From contig NZ_CP058909.1 in NCBI RefSeq assembly GCF_013415905.1, positions 3,410,001 to 3,474,000 on the forward strand: 64,000 nt of DNA, written 5' to 3'. The stretch is from Halosimplex pelagicum (GTDB lineage: Archaea > Halobacteriota > Halobacteria > Halobacteriales > Haloarculaceae). Below are positions 27,380 to 37,866 of this stretch, piece after piece; the first letter of the stretch is position 1; each line of letters starts with the position of its first letter. The notes beneath the pieces are model-generated. The model was given only the letters and a program-made list of their open reading frames with translations. It was not told the DNA's origin and searched no databases. Made by a program: the position numbers and the translations under genes.

Positions 27380-27404
27380 CGCCGACCCGCCTCTCGACGC
27401 TTTT

Positions 27405-27416
27405 TCCGCGACCGAA
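27405..27416 (+). terminator. Possible T-rich terminator after the FAD oxidoreductase
   Basis: GACGCTTTTTCC on the plus strand, about 25 bases after the stop. Archaeal termination needs only a T-run, so this is a reasonable candidate, not proven. Confidence 0.35.
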
Positions 27417-27556
27417 CGACCACCGCCGCGAGCGCTCCGCGAACTCGGTTTTCTCGCTGCCGACTCGTCTCTCGCCGTCGATTCCGACCACCGAATCGTA
27501 CTGTCTCGCTAACTGACATGGAATAGCTTAAGTAAGAGAGCGAACCAGTCCGGGAC

Positions 27557-28378
27557 ATGACAGTATCGGTGGGTGATACGCTGGAGGACGCGGTCGAACG
27601 CATGGTGACGGTTCCGGGGCTGTTCGTGCTGGTCCTGTTCCTGGCGTTCAGGCTGGCGAACCCGGCGGTGTATCGGACGTTCTTCGCCCGGGGGGCGGAG
27701 TTCGCGCTGCGGGAGACGGGCGGCTACACGCTTCGGGACGTGGAGATGGAACTGATCGAGCGGGGGTACGCGGACCTGCTACCGCTGCTGGACGTCGTCA
27801 GACAGAGCGGGATGGACGTGTCGTTCCCGGTCGCGGTGGCGCTGCTGGCGGCGCTGCCGTTCATTGCGGAGCTGTTGCACGTCGTCGGCGTGCGGGCGTT
27901 CGCGGCGCGGGACCCCAACAGCGTCCCGGTCTCGGATATCACGTCGGGGCTGGTCGGGGCGTACGTGAAGTCGCTGATCGCCAACGCCATCGCGCTGGTG
28001 TTGATCGTTCTGGCCACCCCGTTCTTCCTGATCCCGGGGATCGCACTGACGATCCTGTTTTTCTTCGTCCGCCACCGGATCGTCCTGGCGGGCGACGGGA
28101 TCTTCGAGGCGATCTCCGAGAGCTACGCGCTGGTCGTGGAGAACGCGGTCCCGATGGTCGTGCTCGGCGTCGTCTTCTGGCTGACGTGGGCGGTCGTGAC
28201 CTTCGTCGTCCCGATGGTCCCGCTCGGCGACCTGAGCGGGGCGGCCGGTCGGGTCGCCGGGACGGTCGTCGTCGTGTTCGGGATCTCGATGCTGACGAGC
28301 GCGTACCTGCAGGCGGTCGGCGGCGGCGGCGACGCCGCGGCGACGCCGGCGGGCCAGAGCGACGCGCTCGGGGCCTGA
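27557..28378 (+). CDS. Haloarchaeal multi-pass membrane protein (DUF7847-like)
   Basis: Integral membrane protein of 273 residues with about six hydrophobic segments (near 20-38, 93-115, 140-160, 165-185, 200-225 and 238-258). The segment FFLIPGIALTILFFFVRHRIVLAGDGIFEAISESY is similar in layout to LLILPGLYLALRFTLFVPAVVLGGHGPLSALSYSY in the protein encoded at 45224-45850, so the two are distant paralogs. The family name is from recall; function unknown. A TATA-like GCTTAAGTA near 27526 supports the start. Confidence 0.7.
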   Translation: MTVSVGDTLEDAVERMVTVPGLFVLVLFLAFRLANPAVYRTFFARGAEFALRETGGYTLRDVEMELIERGYADLLPLLDVVRQSGMDVSFPVAVALLAALPFIAELLHVVGVRAFAARDPNSVPVSDITSGLVGAYVKSLIANAIALVLIVLATPFFLIPGIALTILFFFVRHRIVLAGDGIFEAISESYALVVENAVPMVVLGVVFWLTWAVVTFVVPMVPLGDLSGAAGRVAGTVVVVFGISMLTSAYLQAVGGGGDAAATPAGQSDALGA

Positions 28379-28416
28379 TCGAAGCCGTTTTCCCCGGGCC
28401 AGTACCCCTATCGAGT

Positions 28417-28833
28417 ATGGACAGCGGCGGCAGCAGCGACATGACCCTCGCCTTCGATCTGGACGCGCTGAAGGCCCTGGCCTACCCCGACCGGGTGTTC
28501 CAGGACGCGCGTAAGTGGAGCGAGTACGTCGGCGTCGTCTCCGAGCAGCCGACCTACGTGGTGACGAACTTCACGCGCAAACACCGCATTCGTCAGGACT
28601 TCTTCTCCGGGCCGCGCAGTCGGGCGGAGAGCCTCGAAAACGTCGCCCAGCAGTTCGGCACCGAGCGCCACGTCTTCGTCGGGTCCGACGACGAGGACGC
28701 CGAACTGGCCGAGGAGGTCGGCTGGGAGTACCTCCCCGTCACCGACGCGGCGGAGGCCGCCGAGTGGGAACTGGGCGAACCGGAGACGCCCGAGGAGGAC
28801 GCGGGCGACGACGAGCGCGACGACTGGCCCTGA
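28417..28833 (+). CDS. Uncharacterised haloarchaeal protein (DUF7124-like)
   Basis: Soluble acidic protein of 138 residues. The conserved part is 9-100: AFDLDALKALAYPDRVFQDARKWSEYVGVVSEQPTYV in fragments, followed by QFGTERHVFVGSDDEDAELAEEVGWEYLPV near 78-107; a disordered acidic tail follows. It may have a compact alpha/beta fold. A second in-frame ATG at 28441 removes eight residues and cannot be excluded as the start. Co-directional with the upstream membrane protein. Family assignment is from recall; function unknown. Confidence 0.6.
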   Translation: MDSGGSSDMTLAFDLDALKALAYPDRVFQDARKWSEYVGVVSEQPTYVVTNFTRKHRIRQDFFSGPRSRAESLENVAQQFGTERHVFVGSDDEDAELAEEVGWEYLPVTDAAEAAEWELGEPETPEEDAGDDERDDWP

Positions 28834-28899
28834 CCGTTTCGCGGCGCCCGCTCGCCCGGTACCGCGCCTTTTAACCGGCTGTCGGCGGTAGAACGGGTA

Positions 28900-29433
28900 A
28901 TGGCAGAGCCGCGCGTCCCCGGGAGCCAGGGGGCAGACATCGAGTTGCCCTGCGGGGAGACCGTCGCCGTCCACGACCTCGACATGGGGCTGCGGGAGTA
29001 CGACTGCGCCTGCGGCGACGCGCACGCGGTCGTGATGGACGTGCATCCGCTGGGTCGGTTCGTCCCCGAGTTCCTCGTGGAAGTGCTCACCGAGTCCATC
29101 GAGACCGCCGACGAGTTCCCCGAGTTCACGACCGCTCACGTCATGGGCATCGTGATGGAGGAGTTCCCCGAGGCCGTGGTCAGCGAGGACCTCTCCGAAC
29201 AGGGCGAGGTCGGCTACTCGATGCTGTGGCTGACGGACTTCGACGCCCGCCGGCTCCACGAGGTCGTCGTCGAACTCGTCGTCGAGTTGATGGACCACGC
29301 GGTCAGCCACGCCGACGACGAGGCGGCCACCGCGCAGTTCGAGGAGTGGCTCCACGAGTTCGACGTGAGCGAGTTCGTCGACCAGTACCGCGAGGAGCGC
29401 GAGTTCGAAACCGAACACGACTCCGCGGTCTGA
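28900..29433 (+). CDS. Haloarchaeal DUF5815-like protein
   Basis: Acidic protein of 177 residues. The N-terminal part has ELPCGE and YDCACGDAHAVVMDVHPLGRFVP near 16-55, whose cysteines and histidines could bind a metal; the rest is helical with FLVEVLTESIETADEFPEF and LHEVVVELVVELMDHAVSH segments. TATA-like TTTTAACC near 28869 fits a leaderless start at 28900. No signal peptide. DUF5815 is suggested from recall; function unknown. Confidence 0.6.
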   Translation: MAEPRVPGSQGADIELPCGETVAVHDLDMGLREYDCACGDAHAVVMDVHPLGRFVPEFLVEVLTESIETADEFPEFTTAHVMGIVMEEFPEAVVSEDLSEQGEVGYSMLWLTDFDARRLHEVVVELVVELMDHAVSHADDEAATAQFEEWLHEFDVSEFVDQYREEREFETEHDSAV

Positions 29434-29619
29434 GCGAGCCGAGCGCCGTCGAGTCCGCCGCCGTCGGCCGGACCGCCGGTCCCGCTGGCGGACTGGTCGT
29501 CCGATAGTACTGAACGCCCGTCCGAAACGTTCCGTTCGGTTGCACGTAGTGGCGCGGTACGTATGACAGCCGCCGACACACCCGTGACGGTGCCGTCCTG
29601 CGATTACCGGAGATCGGCC

Positions 29620-29640
29620 GTCTGACGGCTGTCTGACGGC
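29620..29640. promoter_or_regulatory. Tandem 10-base direct repeat upstream of the winged-helix gene
   Basis: GTCTGACGGC occurs at 29620-29629 and 29631-29640, an 11-base period (one helical turn), ending directly at the TATA-like GTTTAATG. The position overlapping the BRE region suggests a regulator binding site. Confidence 0.4.
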
Positions 29641-29672
29641 GTTTAATGATGGTGGAGGGTGTACCGTTGGGT

Positions 29673-29903
29673 ATGCGCGTACGGCAGCGCGACTTCGAAC
29701 GCATCCGCTCGGTGCTGGAGGAGGCCGACGCGGAGGAGCCCCTGACCGCCAGGGAGATCCTGAACCTCCTCGACGACCACGGCGAGGAGTTCGACAGCGC
29801 TCACCGCGTGGCGACCGTCCTCGGGCGTCACGCCCAGTCCGGGGAGGTCGAGGTCATCCGCGACCAGCCTTACCGCTACGAGTTCACCGACCGCAGCAAC
29901 TGA
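29673..29903 (+). CDS. Small winged-helix protein
   Basis: Protein of 76 residues reading MRVRQRDFERIRSVLEEA..., with LTAREILNLLDDHGEEFDSAHRVATVLGRHAQSGEVEVIRDQPYRYEF forming a complete winged-helix-like unit (helices 26-36 and 44-56, wing near 60-72). It may bind DNA as a regulator. The TATA-like TTTAAT at 29642-29647 is at the leaderless distance from this ATG, so the upstream in-frame ATG at 29646 is rejected. Two direct repeats directly before the TATA box are candidate autoregulatory sites. Confidence 0.65.
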   Translation: MRVRQRDFERIRSVLEEADAEEPLTAREILNLLDDHGEEFDSAHRVATVLGRHAQSGEVEVIRDQPYRYEFTDRSN

Positions 29904-30102
29904 GGCCGTACCTTCCGGGGAGGAGGCTGCGCCGCCGCCAGCTGCCGCCGTATCGTCGTCCATTTACGTCCCCTCGTCGTGACTCCGATAGACGCCCGAC
30001 CGCCGCCCGATGCGGCGACGGCCGGCCGATTCGGCCCGTCCGCCCCGACCCGGTCTCCGCGATCCGACGGCGAAGCGCGACGCGGACGGTCGGGTACGAT
30101 TT

Positions 30103-30119
30103 TCGAAACTGCGTTTCGA
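30103..30119. promoter_or_regulatory. Candidate operator of carB, 17-base 7-3-7 inverted repeat
   Basis: TCGAAACTGCGTTTCGA is a perfect inverted repeat with a three-base centre. It ends about 21 bases upstream of the carB TATA box. The layout equals the inverted repeat upstream of carA (37814-37830), although the sequence differs. Confidence 0.45.
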
Positions 30120-30140
30120 TTTCCGCATTCTTTCGCCGGG

Positions 30141-30148
30141 TTTATTAC
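30141..30148 (+). promoter_or_regulatory. TATA box of carB
   Basis: TTTATTAC lies 24-31 bases before the carB ATG at 30172, supporting a leaderless message and this start. Confidence 0.65.
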
Positions 30149-30171
30149 GACGAACGGACTCCCCCAGAGTA

Positions 30172-33459
<3,288 letters not shown>

Positions 33460-33477
33460 GCGGCGACCGCGGTCCGA

Positions 33478-33516
33478 CCTCTCCCACTTCTCCGCTTTCT
33501 TTCCCTCTCCCGTTTC
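33478..33516 (+). terminator. Pyrimidine-rich tract after carB, possible terminator
   Basis: An unbroken C/T-dominated stretch including CTTTCTTTCCCTCTCC lies just after the carB stop. Archaeal RNA polymerase terminates at T-rich tracts; the tract is mixed, so confidence is modest. Confidence 0.35.
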
Positions 33517-33539
33517 GACCGCTCCCAGCGGCGGTGATT

Positions 33540-33840
33540 TCGTGCTCAATGCAGGTGACGGCTGTTGCATTTGGGGGTAGCGGTGCGGCTGGCGCGTGCT
33601 GTCGCGACTCTCGTGTCGCGACAGCATCGCGCGAGGGATGAGAAGCGCAGCCTGCGAGCATCGCAAGAGGCTGGGGAGGTGTGAGGCCGTCTGCGGTTGC
33701 TGTGCGGTGCTGTATGGTCCTGGTGGACTGAAAGGGCGAGGTGCGCTCGCGTCCATCTTAGTCGCCTGAGCGGGCACTATCCGCGCGGGCCGTGCGGAGA
33801 GCGCGGATATCCCGGTCAGCGGCCGCGAGCGCGCCGAGGG
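33540..33840. repeat. Structured intergenic element, probable haloarchaeal dispersed repeat
   Basis: Non-coding stretch of about 300 bases with several hairpins. It has a perfect 12-base stem with a six-base loop at 33597-33626 (arms TGCTGTCGCGAC and GTCGCGACAGCA). A short GCGAG/CTCGC hairpin lies at about 33736-33750. A nine-base stem at 33778-33809 (TATCCGCGC and GCGCGGATA) has a 14-base loop. Strings such as GCGAGGGATGAG, GGCTGGGGAGG and GGACTGAAAGGGCGAGG resemble intergenic repeats I recall from other haloarchaeal genomes, but that is not verified here. It could be a mobile-element remnant or a structured RNA. Confidence 0.5.
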
Positions 33841-33991
33841 CTTTCAACGCTTGCCGTCGAGTGCGGTTACTCTCGCACGACTTCGTTTCACGATACGATG
33901 AACAGAAACAACCGATACACGAGCACTCCGAACCGAGCGTCATCGAACTCCCGACCGGACACCTTTCCGTTCGGACCACCAACCGGTTCGC
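33841..33991. other. Gene-poor spacer before the small membrane protein
   Basis: About 150 bases with lower GC than the surroundings, including CGTTTCACGATACGATGAAC. No convincing ORF, tRNA or repeat is seen. It may contain the promoter for the small gene starting at 33992. Confidence 0.3.
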
Positions 33992-34138
33992 ATGGCCTTC
34001 CGAACCACGCTCGGCTGGTCGTTGATCTCATCGGGTATCGTCACGCTCCTGCTCGGCGTCCTCCCCGGCGGCGACCTGATGTGGGGGCTCATCCTCCTCG
34101 TGGTCGGCGTCGCGACGCTGCTGTACCGGCAGACCTGA
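33992..34138 (+). CDS. Small two-TM membrane protein
   Basis: ORF of 48 residues that begins MAFRTTLGWSL and ends LLYRQT. Two hydrophobic segments (about 7-24 and 29-44) are separated by a PGGDLMWG turn. The type, MAF... with two short helices, is common among very small haloarchaeal membrane proteins. The codon bias is GC3-rich like the neighbours. It is convergent with the SMR gene, with stop codons 23 bases apart. Function unknown; too short for homology-based assignment. Confidence 0.55.
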   Translation: MAFRTTLGWSLISSGIVTLLLGVLPGGDLMWGLILLVVGVATLLYRQT

Positions 34139-34161
34139 CACGCGCGGCCCGACAGCCCGCT

Positions 34162-34488
34162 TCAGGACGCGCCGCTCGCGGTGAGGTTCAGCCCGACGAT
34201 ACCGACGACGATGAGGCCGACGAACGCGACGCGGGCGGGGCTCAGCGGTTCGTCGAAGAGGACGATCCCCAGCGCTGCAGTGCCCACCGCGCCGATCCCG
34301 GTCCAGACGGCGTAGGCGGTGCCGACCGGCAGGTGCTCGACGGCCTTCGCCAGGAGGACGACGCTGATCAGCATCGCGACGCCGGTCGCCGCGGTCGGGA
34401 CCGGCCGGCTGAGCCCCTCGGAGTACTCCAGACCGATCGCCCAGGCGATCTCGAACAGGCCGGCGACGAAGAGGAGATACCACGCCAT
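34162..34488 (-). CDS. SMR family efflux protein, guanidinium exporter (SugE/Gdx)-like
   Basis: Four-helix small multidrug resistance protein of 108 residues, probably working as a dual-topology dimer driven by protons. The essential glutamate is E13 in AGLFEIAWAIGLEYS. The Gdx/SugE-like pattern WAIGLEYSEG and GTAYAVWTGIGAVGTA near 58-73 favours the guanidinium-exporter branch rather than the EmrE/Qac branch. A GC-rich hairpin ends two bases before the start, which could restrain translation. It is divergent from the CBS gene. Substrate assignment is inference from subfamily motifs. Confidence 0.88.
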   Translation of the reverse strand: MAWYLLFVAGLFEIAWAIGLEYSEGLSRPVPTAATGVAMLISVVLLAKAVEHLPVGTAYAVWTGIGAVGTAALGIVLFDEPLSPARVAFVGLIVVGIVGLNLTASGAS

Positions 34489-34490
34489 AG

Positions 34491-34510
34491 GGCCCCCCTT
34501 TCGGGAGGGC
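34491..34510 (-). promoter_or_regulatory. Hairpin immediately upstream of the SMR start codon
   Basis: On the minus strand GCCCTCC, a five-base CGAAA loop, then GGGGGGC, with one G-T pair. The stem ends about two bases before the ATG. It would occlude initiation unless melted; no known guanidine riboswitch motif was recognised. Confidence 0.35.
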
Positions 34511-34629
34511 GCGCCTGTGACTTGCGGTTCGGTCCGTCCGGCGGACGGGTCGGGCGGGGCGGGTCGCGACGCCGTCGCACTCTGCCGAGACCGCCGGTGT
34601 TTATGGGTCGGATGCGCGTAGACACTCCC

Positions 34630-35034
34630 ATGGAAGACATCTTCGTCGCGCGGCTGATGAGTTCGGACCTGCAGACGGTCGGCCCCGACACGCTCGTCGA
34701 GGACGCCGCCGAGCAGATGCGGGACAACGGCGTGGGGTCGCTGGTCGTCGTCGACGAGGACAACCAGCTGCTGGGCATCCTCACGACGACGGACTTCGTC
34801 GACATCGTCGCCAAGTCCAAGCCGAAGGCCCAGACGACCGTCGAGCGCTACATGACGACGGACGTGATCACGACGTCGGCCCAGACCTCGATCGTCGACG
34901 CGGCCGACCTGATGATCGAACACGGGATCCACCACCTCCCCGTGGTCGACGACGAGGAGGGCGTCATCGGCATCGTCTCGACGACCGACCTGACGGGCTA
35001 CATCTCCAGCGTCCAGACGCCGTCGCCGGCCTGA
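34630..35034 (+). CDS. CBS-pair domain protein
   Basis: Stand-alone tandem CBS protein of 134 residues. CBS1 runs about 8-65 (LMSSDLQTVGPDTLVEDAAEQM, then GSLVVVDEDNQLLGILTTTDF); CBS2 runs about 72-128 (YMTTDVITTSAQTSIVDAADLM, GIHHLPVVDDEEGVIGIVSTTDL). Such Bateman modules bind adenine nucleotides and act as energy sensors. The start at 34630 has a TATA-like GTTTATGG at about -30; an upstream ATG at 34612 in the same frame is rejected for that reason. Target unknown. Confidence 0.9.
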   Translation: MEDIFVARLMSSDLQTVGPDTLVEDAAEQMRDNGVGSLVVVDEDNQLLGILTTTDFVDIVAKSKPKAQTTVERYMTTDVITTSAQTSIVDAADLMIEHGIHHLPVVDDEEGVIGIVSTTDLTGYISSVQTPSPA

Positions 35035-35260
35035 ACGCCGCCCCTTTTCTCCCCGGGCGCTCCGTCCGCCACCCTCGACGACCGGACAGCGAGCCGTCGG
35101 GTCGCGAGCGGCGCGCCCGCGCGGCGACCGGTCGCAGTGCGGTGGCCTCGAACTCGCAACCCGACTGCGCTATCGGGGGAGCAACCGCACGGCTACCGGC
35201 GCGTAGCCGACCGAAAGTTGGCAACTACACTTGTCCCGGGCGCTCCGTATCTCACAGTGT

Positions 35261-35575
35261 ATGGGACAGGAGCCGTTCGACGAGGCTGACGAGGCGGGAG
35301 GCGACTCCCCGGGGATCGTGCGGGCACAGATCGAACCGCGGTCGGAGACGGCCGAGAACGAGTTTCTCGAACTGGTCGCGCGACTCGAAGGGGTCGACGC
35401 GACGGAGTTGCCGTCGCTGTATCGCGAGGTCGACCACAGCGTCGAGAACCTCTTCAAGCGGCCGCCGTCGCCCGAGGCGCAGATGGAGGTCGCCTTCTCC
35501 TACGCGGGGTACAGGGTCACGATCGACCAGCTGGGCAACGTCAGGCTGGTCCGGGTCGGCGACACGGTCACGTAG
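35261..35575 (+). CDS. HalOD1 output-domain protein
   Basis: Acidic protein of 104 residues matching the halobacterial output domain 1 (HalOD1), which is found alone or attached to response regulators in haloarchaea. The conserved core is FLELVARLEGVDATELPSLY near 40-60 and MEVAFSYAGYRVTIDQLGNVRLV near 77-99. The first 30 residues are a disordered acidic leader. An in-frame upstream ATG exists at 35231; the codon at 35261 is chosen because the downstream part matches the usual length. The signalling partner is not known. Confidence 0.75.
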   Translation: MGQEPFDEADEAGGDSPGIVRAQIEPRSETAENEFLELVARLEGVDATELPSLYREVDHSVENLFKRPPSPEAQMEVAFSYAGYRVTIDQLGNVRLVRVGDTVT

Positions 35576-35658
35576 CCCGCGAGCGGTCGGGACCCGAACG
35601 GTCGGACCCGGCACGGGAACCGGTCAACGTATTTCCCGGTCGGCCTTCAAGGGGTCAC

Positions 35659-35823
35659 ATGGCCTTCCCCAGCTACTCCGAGTACTGGAACGAGATCGAG
35701 CCGAGTCTCCTCATTCTGGTCGGATTCGTGCTGTTCGTCTTCCCCGAGCCGGCCACTTCCGTGCTCGGTGCGGGGCTGCTGTTGCTCGGCGCGTCGTGGT
35801 GGTTCTACGAGTGGGAACGGTAA
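35659..35823 (+). CDS. Small membrane protein, 54 residues
   Basis: ORF that begins MAFPSYSEYWNEIEPSLL and ends WWFYEWER. Two hydrophobic segments (about 18-32 and 34-47) around a PEPATSVLG turn, with aromatic and charged ends. The sequence has the haloarchaeal codon pattern and a clear stop. Resembles other short haloarchaeal inner-membrane proteins; function unknown. An upstream TATA-like sequence (CGTATTTCCCGG) is near 35629. Confidence 0.5.
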   Translation: MAFPSYSEYWNEIEPSLLILVGFVLFVFPEPATSVLGAGLLLLGASWWFYEWER

Positions 35824-35978
35824 CTGCCTCGCCGGCTCGGCGCGCTCCGCCACCCCACCGAGACGTATTAGGACGTACCCTGTCCACAAGGAATGGTAGG
35901 CGTATTCTGATAAGAACCGGCTGACAACGTTCAGGCGATGACCGCCGAGACGCGCGCGAGGCCGCCCGGAGGGTGTCG

Positions 35979-36683
35979 ATGAGCGACGGCAGTCCCCTCG
36001 ACAGGGCGATGACACTGGCGGAGATGGCGCCCCACGCGTCCGTGACCGTCGGCGTCCTCGCGGGACGCGAGGAGGCGTTCCCCGAGGGGCGACTGCACCA
36101 GCCCCCGGTCACGCGCCTCGACGGGACCGAGGCGCCGGCCTACGTCCTGACCAACGAGAAGCGCGGCGTCGGCTTGGGGACCAAGCGCAACACGACGAAG
36201 CCGGCCGGCGACCGCGGGACGGCGGTCGTGGTCACGGACCGCCGGACGCTCTGCCTGGTCGGCGGCGACGAGGAGGACAGCGTGGTCGAGGTCCCCCACG
36301 ATTCGGTCGTCGAAGCCTCGTACCACACGGGCCTGCTCGCCAACCGATTCGTCCTCCGGACGCCGCGCAAGCAGTACCACTGCTGGGCCAAGCGGTCGAC
36401 GAGCGAGTCGCTGCTCGCGGCGGCCGCGGAGTACGTCGAGGACCGCACGACGGAGACGCCCGACGAGATAGAAACCGACGACGGCGCCAACCAGCTGACC
36501 TATCGCGGCCAGCCGATCAGTCGCGAGAACCACCCCGGTGTCCCCGACGAGCCGCCGGCGGACTCGGATCCGGAGACGGCGGGCGACAGTGAGCCGTCGG
36601 GCAGTGACGGTGAGGGAGACGAGTCGGGAAGCGACTCGCGGATACAGTATCGCGGAAAACCGATCGACCGCTCCGAAAACTGA
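35979..36683 (+). CDS. PH-like domain protein with two YRGxPI motifs at the C-terminus
   Basis: Soluble protein of 234 residues. Residues 40-150 resemble a bacterial/archaeal PH-like domain (TAVVVTDRRTLCLVGG near 78, VVEVPHDSVVEASYHTGLLANRFVL near 96-120). The C-terminal 80 residues are acidic and disordered and contain two copies of a short motif, LTYRGQPISRENH near 166 and IQYRGKPIDRSEN at the very end; this resembles DUF4278 (YRGxxY). A GTG two codons upstream is in frame, but ATG 35979 is preferred. Membrane or lipid sensing is possible but not established. Confidence 0.65.
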   Translation: MSDGSPLDRAMTLAEMAPHASVTVGVLAGREEAFPEGRLHQPPVTRLDGTEAPAYVLTNEKRGVGLGTKRNTTKPAGDRGTAVVVTDRRTLCLVGGDEEDSVVEVPHDSVVEASYHTGLLANRFVLRTPRKQYHCWAKRSTSESLLAAAAEYVEDRTTETPDEIETDDGANQLTYRGQPISRENHPGVPDEPPADSDPETAGDSEPSGSDGEGDESGSDSRIQYRGKPIDRSEN

Positions 36684-36698
36684 GCGGACGGTCCCGTC

Positions 36699-37763
36699 TC
36701 AGTTCGTCGTCGTGGCGGTCTCGTCGGCCATCGCCAGCACGTCGTCGAAGAAGCTCTTCGAGTCGTTGGGGCCGGGGTTGGCCTCGGGGTGGTACTGGCG
36801 GGTGATGATGTCGAGTTCGTCGTTCTCCAGGCCCTCCGGGGTGTCGTCGTTGACGTTGATCTGGGTGACTTCGAGGTTGTCACCGGGGTCGGCGACGGTG
36901 TAGCCGTGGTTCTGGGTGGTCATGACCACGCGGTCGGTCCGGAGGTCCCGAACCGGCTGGTTGACGCCGCGGTGGCCGAACTCCATCTTCTCGGTCTCGC
37001 CGCCCAGGGCGTTGGCGACGACCTGCTGGCCGAGACAGATGCCGGCGATGGGCTTCTCGCCGACGAAGTCGTCGACGAGTTCGTTGGCCTGGTCGAAGTT
37101 CTCCGGGTCGCCCGGGCCGTTGGAGATGAACAGCACGTCGGGGTCCAGCTCGGCGACCTCCGCCTCGGTCGTGTCGTGGGGCATCAGGTGGACCGTCGCG
37201 TCGCGCTCGACGAGCGACGTGATGATCGAACCCTTCGCGCCGCAGTCGATGAGCGCCACGTCGGGCCCGTCGCCGCCCTCGTTGTAGACGACGGTCTCGG
37301 GCGTGGTGACCTGGTCGCCGATCTCCGTGTGGTCGCTCATGTGCTCGCACTGTTCGAGCTCGTCCAGCGCGTCCTGCTCGGTCACGTCCTCGCCCGCGGC
37401 GATGCCGCACTTCATCGCGCCGGAGTCGCGGATCTCCGTCACGAGGTCGCGGGTGTCGAGCTTGTCGACGGCCGGGACGCCCTCCTCCTCGAGCCACTCG
37501 ACCACGTCCTCGGTCAGGTCGCGGGCGACGACGCCGCGCGGGTGGACGCGATCCGACTCGAAGCGCTCCTCTCGAACCCCGTAGTTGCCGATCAGCGGAT
37601 AGGAGAACGTGAGGATCTGCTCCTCGTAGGAGGGGTCGGTGAGACTCTCCTCGTATCCGGTGTAGGCTGTCGTGAAGACCAGTTCCCCGCGAGTCGTGCC
37701 CGGCGAGCGCGCGCGCGCCTCGACGACGCGTCCGCCCTCCAGTGCCACGTAGGCGTCCGTCAT
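36699..37763 (-). CDS. carA: Carbamoyl-phosphate synthase small subunit
   Basis: Glutamine amidotransferase subunit, 354 residues, that supplies ammonia to CarB. N-terminal CPSase small domain (1-150) with GELVFTTAYTGYEESLTDPSY near 27-45. The class I glutaminase domain shows the nucleophile cysteine in AGICLGQQ near 245 and the catalytic HPEANPGPNDS near 325. Divergent from the Lrp-type regulator with a 103-base intergenic region that carries a 17-base inverted repeat. TATA box (complement GGCTTATGC) at 37789-37797 indicates a leaderless message. Confidence 0.97.
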   Translation of the reverse strand: MTDAYVALEGGRVVEARARSPGTTRGELVFTTAYTGYEESLTDPSYEEQILTFSYPLIGNYGVREERFESDRVHPRGVVARDLTEDVVEWLEEEGVPAVDKLDTRDLVTEIRDSGAMKCGIAAGEDVTEQDALDELEQCEHMSDHTEIGDQVTTPETVVYNEGGDGPDVALIDCGAKGSIITSLVERDATVHLMPHDTTEAEVAELDPDVLFISNGPGDPENFDQANELVDDFVGEKPIAGICLGQQVVANALGGETEKMEFGHRGVNQPVRDLRTDRVVMTTQNHGYTVADPGDNLEVTQINVNDDTPEGLENDELDIITRQYHPEANPGPNDSKSFFDDVLAMADETATTTN

Positions 37764-37788
37764 TACGAGATGCGTATACCACCTCCGT

Positions 37789-37797
37789 GCATAAGCC
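37789..37797 (-). promoter_or_regulatory. TATA box of carA
   Basis: The plus strand GCATAAGCC is, as GGCTTATGC on the minus strand, at the leaderless spacing from ATG 37763. Confidence 0.6.
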
Positions 37798-37813
37798 TTG
37801 CTTTCGAAGCCAG

Positions 37814-37830
37814 GTTACGAAATTCGTAAC
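37814..37830. promoter_or_regulatory. Candidate operator between carA and lrp, 17-base 7-3-7 inverted repeat
   Basis: GTTACGAAATTCGTAAC is a perfect inverted repeat in the divergent carA/lrp intergenic region, about 18 bases beyond the carA TATA box. Lrp-type regulators bind such dyads and often control their own and the divergent gene. A similar-layout dyad lies upstream of carB. Confidence 0.55.
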
Positions 37831-37866
37831 GGTCAAGTGGGGTGGTGCGGAAGGTGGAGATATTCG

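Noticed and set aside
29643-29963. 106-codon ORF antisense to the winged-helix gene
   Set aside because: Overlaps a gene with TATA box and domain support; no domain of its own.
33460-33700. Insertion sequence remnant with transposase fragment
   Set aside because: No transposase-like coding sequence or terminal inverted repeats with target duplication could be seen.
33540-33840. Possible tRNA or CRISPR repeat in the hairpin-rich spacer
   Set aside because: No tRNA cloverleaf, no CCA-type 3' end and no spaced direct repeats; treated as a structured repeat.
34489-34600. Known guanidine riboswitch upstream of the SMR gene
   Set aside because: No tandem ACGR hairpins (guanidine-II) or other known consensus; only one GC hairpin.
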